64,000 nucleotides of DNA from Verrucomicrobiaceae bacterium (GTDB taxonomy: Bacteria > Verrucomicrobiota > Verrucomicrobiia > Verrucomicrobiales > Verrucomicrobiaceae): the NCBI GenBank assembly GCA_019694165.1, contig JAIBCL010000005.1, forward strand, positions 124,001 through 188,000. Reading direction: 5' to 3'. Both the position numbers and the translations under genes were made by a program. Below, piece after piece: positions 20,193-28,532 of the stretch (positions are counted from its first letter, which is position 1; each line of letters opens with the position of its first letter). The notes under the pieces are model-generated. The model was given only the letters and a program-made list of their open reading frames with translations, did not search any database and was not told the DNA's origin.

Positions 20193-20280
20193 TCGACGCA
20201 AAGCCCGCCCGCCTCGCTTCCTCAATCCGTCAGGCCCGGTACATCGTTCGTGTCCACCAGCGCCGTTGCGTTGGCACTGC
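20193..20280 (-). pseudogene. Decayed 88-bp copy of the neighbouring peptidase gene
   Basis: An ungapped alignment of this segment with 21523-21610, inside the peptidase gene, gives 69 of 88 identical bases by eye. Read on the minus strand it encodes NATALVDTND-PGL, matching NATVLVDTND-PDL of the peptidase. It has a TGA where the intact gene has the TGG of EWGHKAG, then returns to GLCVDE against SLCVEW. No similarity continues on either side, so this is a scar of a duplicated or related gene. Confidence 0.7.
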
Positions 20281-20333
20281 ATCGCTGAACACCGCGGAGA
20301 CGCGAGGGTTTGCGTTCGTTCTGTGGTGTCACG

Positions 20334-20450
20334 ATGATTCGGGGCGTGATGCGAGTCGGCGAGCGGCGCTTTACAGTTCGTGTGTTGCCAGAGCAGCGGT
20401 CTGTTGTTTATTGGGAAGAGTATGATTATCCGTATCTAGTTGCAGCCTAA
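20334..20450 (+). CDS. Possible short cassette ORF or ORF remnant
   Basis: 38 codons beginning MIRGVMRVGERRF and ending YDYPYLVAA, with the stop inside the R'' region of the first attC. An ORF ending at an attC is the normal arrangement in an integron cassette. The frame is open from 20289, so the true start could be upstream. The family is not recognised; it may be the truncated end of a larger cassette gene. Confidence 0.35.
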   Translation: MIRGVMRVGERRFTVRVLPEQRSVVYWEEYDYPYLVAA

Positions 20451-20564
20451 TGCGCTGTAGCGAACGGCTTCAGCGCCGACCGTTCGAGCGTCTTGGGAGT
20501 TCGTGAGCGCACGGTGCGCTCCACCCGCGCCGCCGAGGCCGTCTCTGAGCTTGGGTCGTTAGCC
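20443..20564 (+). other. attC recombination site 1 (degenerate)
   Basis: The right end reads CTCTGAG (L'), CTTGGGTC spacer, GTTAGCC (R', 20558-20564). The left end reads GCCTAA, then ATGCG and CTGTAGCG (L'', 20455-20462). L'' and L' pair with one unpaired G in L'', one wobble and one mismatch. R'' is damaged relative to the GGCTAAC needed to pair with R'. The ends align closely with attC 2 (shared ATGCGCTG-AGCGAA and CTGAGCTTGG-TCGT). The cassette ORF starts eight bases after R', as usual. Confidence 0.75.
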
Positions 20565-20571
20565 GTCTTGC

Positions 20572-20913
20572 ATGTTCATGCTGCCAGCCATTTTCAATCG
20601 CAAACATCAAGCGGCTGAGGAGTCAGATTTCGGACGCCGTTTCGGTTGGTTCATCGAGCGAGACGGCGAGAGGATTGGTGAGCTTGATTACATCCGCTGG
20701 GATTCGGCGGCACAGTTTTGGCACGAGTATCGACTGGCTTGGCGCAGACCAGAGGATGCAGTGGTTGGTCCAGATGCTTGGATTGCAGCGAAGCTCGTCC
20801 TCCGGAGTCGGCGTTACACCGATGTTGTGATTGATACGTTTCTGACATCACCCGAGCGAGACGCTGGAGTGATTGCAGTTCGAGGTGCGTCTGTTCCTGA
20901 AGAGAGACTTTGA
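20572..20913 (+). CDS. Integron cassette gene, protein of unknown function
   Basis: 113 residues, flanked by attC 1 and attC 2, with start and stop close to each site as in mobile integron cassettes. The sequence is soluble and rich in aromatic and charged residues: GRRFGWFIERDGERIGELDYIRWDSAAQFWHEYRL, then PDAWIAAKLVLRSRRYTDVVIDTFL and a closing GVIAVRGASVPEERL (quoted here in parts). An antiparallel beta-rich start followed by a helix is plausible. No catalytic motif or known family is recognised. A second ATG two codons in is an equally good start. Composition is lower in GC than the chromosomal neighbours, in keeping with transfer. Confidence 0.75.
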   Translation: MFMLPAIFNRKHQAAEESDFGRRFGWFIERDGERIGELDYIRWDSAAQFWHEYRLAWRRPEDAVVGPDAWIAAKLVLRSRRYTDVVIDTFLTSPERDAGVIAVRGASVPEERL

Positions 20914-20925
20914 TACGATGACGAT

Positions 20926-21018
20926 GGCCAGCCATGCGCTGCAGCGAATCCGGCGTGAGCGTCGCGGTTGCAACCGTTGCGTCCCGCGAGCCGGGTCGCT
21001 GAGCTTGGCTCGTCAGGC
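20926..21018 (+). other. attC recombination site 2
   Basis: L'' is CTGCAGCG (20939-20946) and L' is CGCTGAG (20997-21003); they pair perfectly with a single extrahelical G at 20941, the feature that sets strand choice in attC recombination. R' is GTCAGGC (21012-21018) and the R'' region is GCCAGCC (20927-20933), complementary at five of seven positions. The centre folds further: CCGGC with GCCGG, and a perfect palindrome CGGTTGCAACCG at the tip. It ends 11 bp from the stop of the oppositely directed peptidase gene. Confidence 0.8.
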
Positions 21019-21029
21019 GTCGACTGGCT

Positions 21030-22607
21030 TCACAACATAGAGGCAAACGCCTTCCACTGTTCATCGACGCTCTTGCCGGTGATCTGGCCCCACAGCACAT
21101 CGCTGCATTCGCCTCTGCGGAGAGCCGCGTTCAGCTTCGCAACGAGTTCCGCGTGGCCTTGCTTTTCCACCCACTCGAGGAACATCGCCGTGGTCTTGTA
21201 GGCGTCTTTGTAGCTCGCTTTCGCGGGATCGAGCTTCGGTCGTGGCGCGGCGGGCTCATACTTCACGATGCGGATGTAGTCGGCGATGCCTTCGACGAGC
21301 CAGCCAGGGCCGCCGCCGGGATGCGATTGCACGACGTGCGTCAGCTCGTGAACGATCATGCCGAAGTCGTCGGGATGCGCGCGCACGTATTTGGCCGCGA
21401 TGGTTATCTTGCCGCCCGCTGCATGAGCGACGCCAGCCATCGTCGGATCAAAGTAGAGCGTCACTTCTTTCGGTGCGGTGAAGCCATCGCTCGGCAGCAG
21501 CGCGGCGATTTTGGGAAACCACTCGACGCAAAGCGAACCCGCCTTGTGGCCCCATTCCTTGAGGTCGGGCGCATCGTTCGTGTCCACCAGCACCGTCGCA
21601 TTGGCGCTGCTGATCTTGGTCATTGTTCTCTTCGAAGCGATGCCTTTGAGTTCGAGATCGTGGCGGCGCTTCGCTTCATCGCGTTTGAAGATCGGGCCCA
21701 CCTCGACCACGCAATTCTCGCCATCGGTCTTCACCCACGCGCAATCCGGCGAATCCTGCGGCGGCTTGTCCGGATAATAGGCGGACGCTTTCTTCAGCGG
21801 CACCTTTTGTCCGTTCAGTCGCGGCCAGCCAAAGGTGACATTCACCTTCGGGATGCCCGACTTCGGGATCTTCGCCGTGCTATACACCTCGACGAAGGCA
21901 CTGTGCTTCGGCCAGAACGTGAAGTCGGTTCCTTCAAAACGCAGACTGCCCACTTCATGCGTCTGACCGTCCGCTGATCGAATCGAGCAGGTGAACCAGG
22001 TGCAATCGACGTCCTTCACCTTCTCGCTTTTGCCCTTCGTCACGCACCAAGTGTAGGTGCCCTTCGTCCAGGCAAACGGACGACGCACACTCGCGAACTC
22101 GCCCTCATAGCCCGCGCTCTCGACGAGACAATCCTCAGCTGCCGTCTGCACATGATCGAGACCGATGGGAGTCTTCTTGTCGCTCGACCAACGCGAGAAG
22201 ATGCCGCCTTTGCCACGATGCACGCGCTCGCGACTCTCCTTGTTCACCCAGCCATTGATGTTGGTCTGGATGCCGCCGTAGAATTGCAGTCCGTTGATCT
22301 GCGCGATGCCGCAGGGCGAGATGTAGAGGTTGTAGTCGCCCGGCACATCGCGATCGATGGTCACATCCATCTCCAGCGAGGTGAAATGCTCCACCGGCTT
22401 CTCGAACTCCCACCAGATGTTCGCCACATGCCACGGACTGCCCGGCAGCGTGACACCCGCCGCCTTCGCCATGTCTTCCGGTGACGGCTGCTTGCACAGG
22501 TCTTCAGCAGAAGACAAGGCGACGGCGCAACAAACGGCGAGTAACCACACGAAAGGAAAAGCCAGGCGATTGGAGAACATGGCGGCAAAGAATTGAGGCG
22601 TCTTCAT
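21030..22607 (-). CDS. Secreted DUF3472 plus basic-secretory-protein-type metallopeptidase
   Basis: 525 residues with a signal peptide (ends near ALSSAED). Residues about 50-270 look like DUF3472: WWEFEKPVEHFTSLEMDV, GDYNLYISPCGIAQINGLQF and GKGGIFSRW. Residues about 325-520 match the basic secretory protein (plant/bacterial peptidase) family, with the zinc motif HELTH at 420-424, preceded by KYVRAHPDDFGMIV and followed by GGGPGWLVEGIADYIR, where the Glu after the motif is likely functional. Expected role: extracellular Zn-dependent protease. A decayed 88-bp copy of part of this gene lies beyond the adjacent integron cassette. Part of an accessory block with the two following minus-strand genes upstream. 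Confidence 0.8.
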   Translation of the reverse strand: MKTPQFFAAMFSNRLAFPFVWLLAVCCAVALSSAEDLCKQPSPEDMAKAAGVTLPGSPWHVANIWWEFEKPVEHFTSLEMDVTIDRDVPGDYNLYISPCGIAQINGLQFYGGIQTNINGWVNKESRERVHRGKGGIFSRWSSDKKTPIGLDHVQTAAEDCLVESAGYEGEFASVRRPFAWTKGTYTWCVTKGKSEKVKDVDCTWFTCSIRSADGQTHEVGSLRFEGTDFTFWPKHSAFVEVYSTAKIPKSGIPKVNVTFGWPRLNGQKVPLKKASAYYPDKPPQDSPDCAWVKTDGENCVVEVGPIFKRDEAKRRHDLELKGIASKRTMTKISSANATVLVDTNDAPDLKEWGHKAGSLCVEWFPKIAALLPSDGFTAPKEVTLYFDPTMAGVAHAAGGKITIAAKYVRAHPDDFGMIVHELTHVVQSHPGGGPGWLVEGIADYIRIVKYEPAAPRPKLDPAKASYKDAYKTTAMFLEWVEKQGHAELVAKLNAALRRGECSDVLWGQITGKSVDEQWKAFASML

Positions 22608-22759
22608 GACTCAAGCCCGCAAACGGCGCAAGTTCTTTGTCCAGTTTATCGGATTGTCTTCCGACATATTGCCAACAGCTATCTGTCGTGCGTTCGCGGC
22701 GCTTGCCCTACGCGATCAGGGTGGCGGCCGAGCGTTCCACCCGCGTCGAATCATCGACC

Positions 22760-23662
22760 TCACTTCGTCTTCGGCTCGATGCGAACAGCTTCGGGTTTAA
22801 CGGCCGAATTCTTCTTCACGGCTGGCGCTTCGGCCTGCGCTTTCTCCAGCGCCGAATCCCAATCGACTTTCAGCAACACGTCCCAGCCGGGGCTTTGGTT
22901 TTTCACGCGGCAGGAGCAGCGGCCGGTGAGGAACATGGTGATGTCTTCGAGCGCGGCATCGTCGAGGTCCTTCAGCGGGAATGATCCGAGCACGCGGCCG
23001 CGACCGAAGACGGGGGCGGCGAAGGGTTCGCCTTTCGCGAGTGCCTCGGCGCATTTCGTACCGGCGAGCATGGCGCAGAAGAGCTTCTCGGCTTCGTCCT
23101 TCATGGAGACGCGGACGGCGGTGAGTTCGAGTTTCAGTGGCGGACCAGCGCCAAGCTGGCTGTCGGGATCATTCGGATCCTGCGGCGGCAGCGCGACGAC
23201 CTGCTGGAGATAGCGCAGGCGTTTTGAGATGCGGTCAAACTCCGTCTTGTCTTCGGGCGTGCCGTTGTCGGCGAAAACCCAGATGACGGATTCACCGGTG
23301 AGGATGCGCTTGATCAATTCGGTGCGTGCGGGTGATTCGAGGAGCTTTTGCAGCGACTCGGCATTCACGGCTCCGGACCAGATCGGCGGTGCATCGAAGG
23401 TGCCGAAGAGGAGCTGTGCGTCTTTGACGGACGCATCCTTGGCGGTTTCGATCTTGATGTTCGCCGGCGGGTTTCCAATCAGCGGCACGAGCATCTTGGC
23501 GATGTCGGGCTGCTTCGCCATCGCGGCAGGAACGACGAGACGAAACGCATCGGCCGGCCAGCGGTCGAGCGCGTAGCGGAAGACGGGAATGGTGCAGGCG
23601 ACTGCGCTCGCGGCGAGAGCGACGAAGGCAAGCGTGATGAGTGCTGGAGAGCGCGGGCGCAT
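22760..23662 (-). CDS. Exported protein of unknown function
   Basis: 300 residues from MRPRSPALITLAF, chosen because this gives a signal peptide and begins just before the end of the PQQ-propeller gene. Mature start CTIPVFRYALDRWPADAFRLVV is striking and resembles an N-terminal segment seen in PVC exported proteins. Later parts include GESVIWVFADNGTPEDKTEF, a variable linker (PPQDPNDPDSQLG), PVFGRGRVLGSFPLKDLDDAAL and FLTGRCSCRVKNQ with a C-x-C pair. A thioredoxin-like or carrier fold is conceivable but not shown. Three bases after the PQQ gene stop, so surely in the same transcript. Confidence 0.65.
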   Translation of the reverse strand: MRPRSPALITLAFVALAASAVACTIPVFRYALDRWPADAFRLVVPAAMAKQPDIAKMLVPLIGNPPANIKIETAKDASVKDAQLLFGTFDAPPIWSGAVNAESLQKLLESPARTELIKRILTGESVIWVFADNGTPEDKTEFDRISKRLRYLQQVVALPPQDPNDPDSQLGAGPPLKLELTAVRVSMKDEAEKLFCAMLAGTKCAEALAKGEPFAAPVFGRGRVLGSFPLKDLDDAALEDITMFLTGRCSCRVKNQSPGWDVLLKVDWDSALEKAQAEAPAVKKNSAVKPEAVRIEPKTK

Positions 23663-23664
23663 GG

Positions 23665-26600
23665 CTATTTGGCAAAGCACTTCACGCGACCATCCACGGT
23701 GGCGACATACAGTTTGCCGCGCGCCACGATCATGCCGTCCCACGCGGGCGGGCTGTCGAGATCGAGACCGCCGACTTGCTCGCCTGTCTCCACATTCATG
23801 AGCCAGAGTTTCGCGCCGCGCTGACCATTGAGCGATGCGTCCTGCTCTTCGAGATCGTGCTGGATCGCCGGATCCTTCGCGGCCATGCGCTCGAAGGCGT
23901 ATTCTTCATCGAGCAAATCCGGCGGACCAGCGACGGCAAGTGTCTTTCCAGCCAGCGCCATCGAGCGCGTGACGATGGGCACAAAGGTGTCCCAGCCGTG
24001 CTGCACGAAACTTCCGCCGTCCTTGCCGCCTTTGCCGGCCTTCCCTTTGGCGACGGCCTCTTGCGGATTTCTAAACCACAGCGCCACGCCGACTTTGCCT
24101 TTGCCCGTCTCGACGCCGACGCTGATGCCGTTGTTGCCATTGCCGCTGTCGTCGCGCGAGTCGCCATTGTCGAAGGTGCAGATGAGCGCCGATTTCTCCG
24201 GCCTGACAGCAGGCTCGGAGACGCGCTCGAGGATCTCTCCCGCACTCAATGCGCGCATCTGGAGGACGACCTGATCGAGCATGCCGGTGAAGCCATCCAT
24301 CTTCTCCGCGCCGACACCGCTGGTAGAACCAAACTTCAGCGCGACCTTCGGGCGCGCGAGCATTCCCTTCGCCATCGCGGCAGCCATCTTTTGTCCGTCC
24401 ACGTAGAGCGTCGTGGCTTTGTCGGTGTCGAGCACGCCGGCGATGTGATGCCATCCTTCGGCAAGCGATTCGCCGGATGTGATGGTGACCAGTTCCTTGC
24501 CGCCGCGCACGTCGAACTGCGGCTTCCGATCCTTCAATGAAAGCGCGAAGCCCTGGTTCGGGCCGCCCTCGCTGATGATCACGCCATTGTCGCCATCAGG
24601 CATGATCCACGCTTCGATGGTGAACGGGTTCTTGTCGGGAAAGAGGACGCTGGCATCAGGAAACGTGACGCCGCGCTCCGCATTCTGCTGCTTCGCGGCG
24701 GCCTGGGCCTTCTTGCCTTTCTTCTTTCCGCCGCCGCCATCTTTCGCGACATCCACAACGGGCGCTTCCTTGCTCGTGGAGAAAAGCGTGTGCTCCATCG
24801 TCGTGGTCCATTTGAAGTACTTCGCTTCACGACCATACGAGTAAACGTTCTTGTCATCGAACACGAGGATGCGTCCGGTGGGCGCATACTTGCCGGGCTG
24901 GTAATAGCCGCTCGCGCCACCGGCGGAGTGCTCGCCGTAGATCCACAGGCTGCGATGGAACCACTCCTGATCGAGATAACCAAACGCGGCGAAGATGTGC
25001 GGATCGTTTCCATGCTGCGCGGCGCCTTGCTCTGCGGTGCTGCCGCTGACCGGCGCGAGATCCCAGCGCTTGCCCGTCGCGGCTTCGATCTTCTGCGAGC
25101 GCAGATACAGCGTGCCTTTGCCATTGCTGCTGAGGATGTCGTTCAGCGCGGTCGGCATCTGCACGTTCTTGTGCAGCATCTGCAGGTCCTTGCCAGTCTC
25201 AGGATCATTGTGGTCGTAGGCGACTTCGACGAGCTTCTTCCCGCTCTTCGCGTCGAGCTTGATGAATTTCATCCCGCCATCGAGGAAGCACGAGCGGCCG
25301 CAGACGAGATTCACCGTGTCGTTTTCCACCAGCACGCTGCCATGCACCGGCCACACGCTCTCGAGCGACTCGAATGCAAAGTGCCGGAGATCCGTGGGCG
25401 CGGCGTGGAAGCGCCAGACCAGCGCGCCATTGCTCGCACGCAGCGCATACACATTGCCGTCCATGCAGCCGAAGATCACGCGGCCATTCCAATACGTCGG
25501 CGGTGAATCGACGCGCGATCCAGCGATGAAGTGCCACGCTTCCTTGCCGGTGTCGGCATCGTAGGCCCACAGCGTATGCGCATCGACCTGCGAGATGTAG
25601 GCCCTGCCGCCGGCGACGGTCATCGAGCTGAGTTTGCCGCTAAGTTTCACTTCCCACGCCGGCTTCGCGTCCTTCGGCGCTTCCTGCTTCGTGTAGCCGC
25701 TGCGTTCGTTGTCGTGTCGATACGTCGGCCAGTCGTTTGGATCAGCGGGTTCATCCTTCACCCCATCATACGCCGGGCCTTTCACGAGCCGCGCGTCTTC
25801 CGCGAACGGCGCGGGCAGTGGATGTTTGGCCTTCGGCGCGAGCGCATTCATGCCGAAGAGCTTGGCCTCCGGATAGCATGCGCAGTCATGCGGTCCGGCG
25901 TAGGTCAGCCCATTGCAAGGCAGCACGCCATAGAGACACGCGCCGCGCACCCAGTGATTGATCTCCCAGTGCGCTTTAGCTGGATCGACAAACTCAATGC
26001 CTGTGCGCGACGGGATGATGTAGTTGTCGGTCGCCTTTGCGATGTAGCAGCGGTGATGAAACCAGAACGCATCGATGTCGGGATCGAATTCCTTTTTCAC
26101 CACGCCCGTCACGGGGTCGCGCCCGGTGAATTTGCCGCTCATGCTGCCGCTCGTGTCCGGCGCATTCCAGACGAGTCCGCCCGTCACGATCAAATCCTCC
26201 GGCGAGCGATAGCCCGACTTCTCGTGCGGCGCGAGCCATGCTTCCTTGCCGGTGGCCGCTTCGAGGCCCTTCATCGTGCCATCGCCGCCGGCGTAGAGAA
26301 TCATGTCGCCGTCGATCAGCAGGCGCGGGCCGAAGTTGAACTCGAAGACTTTTCTCTTCGGCTCCGGCACGCTGGCCCAGTTCTGCACACCGGTCTTTGG
26401 GTCGAGACAGATGATCTTGTCGCCATCAAAATAGACGAGCCGCTTACCGTCGCAGGAGGTCGTGATCGGCGCGACGAGGCCTTCCTTTTTCCACAGCACC
26501 TTGCCGGTGTCGGGGTTCACAGCGACCAGCACGCGTGGTTTGCGATCCCATTCGTACTCCTGCGCCACGCGGCCCTGGTCGTTCTGATTTTGCGGCGCGT

Positions 26601-27576
26601 AATCCTTCAGCACATATTGGCCCGACGGATTCGTGAGCACGTAAAGCGTGCCGCTCGAGTAGATCATCTCCTCCGCGCCCTTCGTCTCCTCAAACGTGCG
26701 GACGACTTCCCCCGTGCCCGCATCCACACAGCTCACCGGTGCCGTGATGCCGAGCGTGACGAAGATGCGGTCGCCATCGGCCACCAGCCTGCGCGTGAGC
26801 TGCGTCGGCCCTGTTTTCAGCGGCCACATGTTCGTGCTCCACTCCGCGATCGGTTTCTTCCAGAGCACGACGCCGTTGAACGCATTGCGTGCGATGAGAG
26901 AAAACTTGGCCGGCAACAGGATCGAAGTCCGCGAGCCCTCGTCCATGATGTAAAACAACCGGCCGAGCGACGACACCATCGCCGTCAGGCTGCTCATGCG
27001 GTCGTGATGCCGAGACCAGCGCGGACTGCCCAGCCATTGCAAGCGCTCCGGCGGTCCGACTTCCTTGTCGTGCGACACCGCATTGCCCGCCGCGCTGTAA
27101 TAATAATGCGTCCACCCGTCCATGTCGGCCGGCCACGCCTTCACCGCTTTCTGCCAGGCGCCGTTTTGCTTCGTCATCGTCACGCCGAGAGGCGAAACCA
27201 CGCGCTCGATCTCTTCCGGCGACACCTTCTGCCCGTCGTCGATCACCAGCAGATTCACCGAGCCCTCGACATAAGGCAGGTCCTTTCCATTCCACGCATC
27301 CACACCCACCGGCCCATACACGCCCTTCTTCAAAATCGACTCACGCACTGTCACGACACTGCCCGCGTCCGACACCAGCCCATGAACCTGATAGCCATCC
27401 CCTGCCTTCAGCGCCGCAGTCAGCGAACCATCACCCGCCCCCACATGGACCACGAAACCCCCTTTGATGCCTGATTGGGTGAGAATGTCCTTCGCCAGTT
27501 TTGCAGAGTCTGCGTCGGACGCAAAAGCGGCTGCGGCGATGAAAAACAGGGCGGCTGATAAACAGAGCGGTTTCAT
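23665..27576 (-). CDS. Exported methyltransferase-like / PQQ-propeller / LamG fusion protein
   Basis: 1303 residues with a signal peptide (MKPLCLSAALFFIAAAAFA). Residues about 25-125 resemble a Rossmann methyltransferase: FVVHVGAGDGSLTAAL, VHGLVSDAG, VNLLVIDDG. Residues 150-560 and 610-960 contain PQQ-like beta-propeller blades (AVNPDTGKVLWKKEG, CLDPKTGVQNWAS, AYDADTGKEAWHF, ALRASNGALVWRF). Residues about 965-1150 are a LamG/concanavalin-like domain (FTIEAWIMPDG, WHHIAGVLDTDKATTLYVDG), preceded by a Lys/Gly-rich linker. The C-terminus returns to a propeller-like strand (GKLYVATVDGRVKCF). The role is unknown; carbohydrate or electron-transfer function is inference. Operon with the 300-residue exported protein downstream. 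Confidence 0.75.
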   Translation of the reverse strand: MKPLCLSAALFFIAAAAFASDADSAKLAKDILTQSGIKGGFVVHVGAGDGSLTAALKAGDGYQVHGLVSDAGSVVTVRESILKKGVYGPVGVDAWNGKDLPYVEGSVNLLVIDDGQKVSPEEIERVVSPLGVTMTKQNGAWQKAVKAWPADMDGWTHYYYSAAGNAVSHDKEVGPPERLQWLGSPRWSRHHDRMSSLTAMVSSLGRLFYIMDEGSRTSILLPAKFSLIARNAFNGVVLWKKPIAEWSTNMWPLKTGPTQLTRRLVADGDRIFVTLGITAPVSCVDAGTGEVVRTFEETKGAEEMIYSSGTLYVLTNPSGQYVLKDYAPQNQNDQGRVAQEYEWDRKPRVLVAVNPDTGKVLWKKEGLVAPITTSCDGKRLVYFDGDKIICLDPKTGVQNWASVPEPKRKVFEFNFGPRLLIDGDMILYAGGDGTMKGLEAATGKEAWLAPHEKSGYRSPEDLIVTGGLVWNAPDTSGSMSGKFTGRDPVTGVVKKEFDPDIDAFWFHHRCYIAKATDNYIIPSRTGIEFVDPAKAHWEINHWVRGACLYGVLPCNGLTYAGPHDCACYPEAKLFGMNALAPKAKHPLPAPFAEDARLVKGPAYDGVKDEPADPNDWPTYRHDNERSGYTKQEAPKDAKPAWEVKLSGKLSSMTVAGGRAYISQVDAHTLWAYDADTGKEAWHFIAGSRVDSPPTYWNGRVIFGCMDGNVYALRASNGALVWRFHAAPTDLRHFAFESLESVWPVHGSVLVENDTVNLVCGRSCFLDGGMKFIKLDAKSGKKLVEVAYDHNDPETGKDLQMLHKNVQMPTALNDILSSNGKGTLYLRSQKIEAATGKRWDLAPVSGSTAEQGAAQHGNDPHIFAAFGYLDQEWFHRSLWIYGEHSAGGASGYYQPGKYAPTGRILVFDDKNVYSYGREAKYFKWTTTMEHTLFSTSKEAPVVDVAKDGGGGKKKGKKAQAAAKQQNAERGVTFPDASVLFPDKNPFTIEAWIMPDGDNGVIISEGGPNQGFALSLKDRKPQFDVRGGKELVTITSGESLAEGWHHIAGVLDTDKATTLYVDGQKMAAAMAKGMLARPKVALKFGSTSGVGAEKMDGFTGMLDQVVLQMRALSAGEILERVSEPAVRPEKSALICTFDNGDSRDDSGNGNNGISVGVETGKGKVGVALWFRNPQEAVAKGKAGKGGKDGGSFVQHGWDTFVPIVTRSMALAGKTLAVAGPPDLLDEEYAFERMAAKDPAIQHDLEEQDASLNGQRGAKLWLMNVETGEQVGGLDLDSPPAWDGMIVARGKLYVATVDGRVKCFAK

Positions 27577-27984
27577 GGAGGAGTGACTGGGATGTGACCG
27601 CGTGAAACGTCACGAGCCCGGGGTGCTATCACGATTCTATACCCGAAGGCAAGCAGGCTTGTTTGAGCCGATGATCTCAAGGGGCATGACCGGCTGGCGA
27701 ACGGTCACGCGATCCATCGGCAAAATGCACCGACAGGCCCTGCAGCACATAGCGTCCCTGCCATGAAGAAGAGAATTGCTGCCCCTGATGGCTGAGCCGG
27801 GTGATAATACCTTTTGCCTGCGCACTCGGCCGCAACTCTCGATTGGCGGCGGAATTTTCGTTTCGCGCGTCCACGAGCGGATGTCGTACGAGGCTCTACC
27901 GGCGCACCGCCCGTGCTTCAACGCACACCGCGATAGCAGCGCCGACCGCCAAACACAACATGGGCGACGCGCTCAAATCGTGCC
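27577..27984. other. Gene-free stretch between the PQQ gene and the intI remnant
   Basis: About 400 bp. It must contain the promoter of the PQQ-propeller operon at its left end. No frame shows recognisable similarity. Short minus-strand open frames here could be further decayed gene pieces, and the lost 5' half of the integrase may once have lain here. No repeats or sites were identified. Confidence 0.4.
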
Positions 27985-28519
27985 GCTCATATGGCGAGTG
28001 CTCATTTCGAAGCCACTGGCAAACCGCGGTCAACATCTCGTGGCAGGCAAAGGAGAAAATGGATCGCGTCGTCGCACTGCCAGTCGCCCTGCACGAGCCG
28101 GTGGTGATGCAGATGCGCACGGCAGAGGCGATGGCAAATCTGCCCGTGGACCTGCCTGGCTCGGTCACCAAGAAGCATCCGCGCCCAATTCGACGGCGGC
28201 AGGGCCTTGCAATTCCGGGGAGGGAGGCCGCTCGCCTATCGGCACACCGGCAAGCAAGCGCCCCGCCATATGCATGTGGTCACAATGTGCAGCGCGCAGC
28301 GCTGCAGATGGCAGCCAAAGCCAGAGTCGGAGCCAAGGTCACGCCGCACATACTGCGCCACACCTTGCCACCCATGCTCATGGCGTGGGCGCGGCGGTGC
28401 GCGATCTCCAGGCGGTGCTGGGCCACATACGGCTGGAGACGACGATGCGCTGGCTCGAGGCGCGCCCTGCGGCAGTGCGCAGCCCGCTGAATGATCTGGC
28501 ATCTGCGGCAGCAAGGTGA
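27985..28519 (+). pseudogene. Frameshifted integron integrase (intI) remnant
   Basis: Similarity to IntI is spread over three frames. In order: LVAGKGE (28040s), DRVVALPVALHEP from 28062 (deleting one T near 28059 would give GKGEKDRVV), LPGSVTKKHP matching the IntI-specific ARKYP region, RPLAYRHTGKQAPRHMHV from about 28225 in another frame, VQRAALQMAAKARVGAKVTPHILRHT, then LATH, LQAVLGH, ETTMRW and the terminal VRSPLNDLA. The HxxR and LGH boxes survive, but the catalytic Tyr position (TTMIY in IntI) is Trp, TGG at 28451-28453. The N-terminal half is missing. At least four frameshifts: not functional. The remnant stops 14 bp before the sialidase start. Confidence 0.85.
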
Positions 28520-28532
28520 ACATTCCCGAATC

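Noticed and set aside
18400-20193. Minus-strand open frame of about 600 codons opposite the transporter genes
   Set aside because: Antisense shadow in GC-rich DNA; the plus strand encodes a clear MFS transporter. The same holds for long antisense frames at 10488-11939, 33683-35809 and 41445-42983.
27637-27921. Minus-strand open frame in the gap before the intI remnant
   Set aside because: No signal peptide, no family resemblance and a Cys/Arg-rich sequence typical of shadow frames; at most another gene remnant.
27776-28519. Long overlapping plus-strand open frames that could be called two genes
   Set aside because: Each frame carries only alternating pieces of integrase similarity; together they are one frameshifted intI pseudogene.
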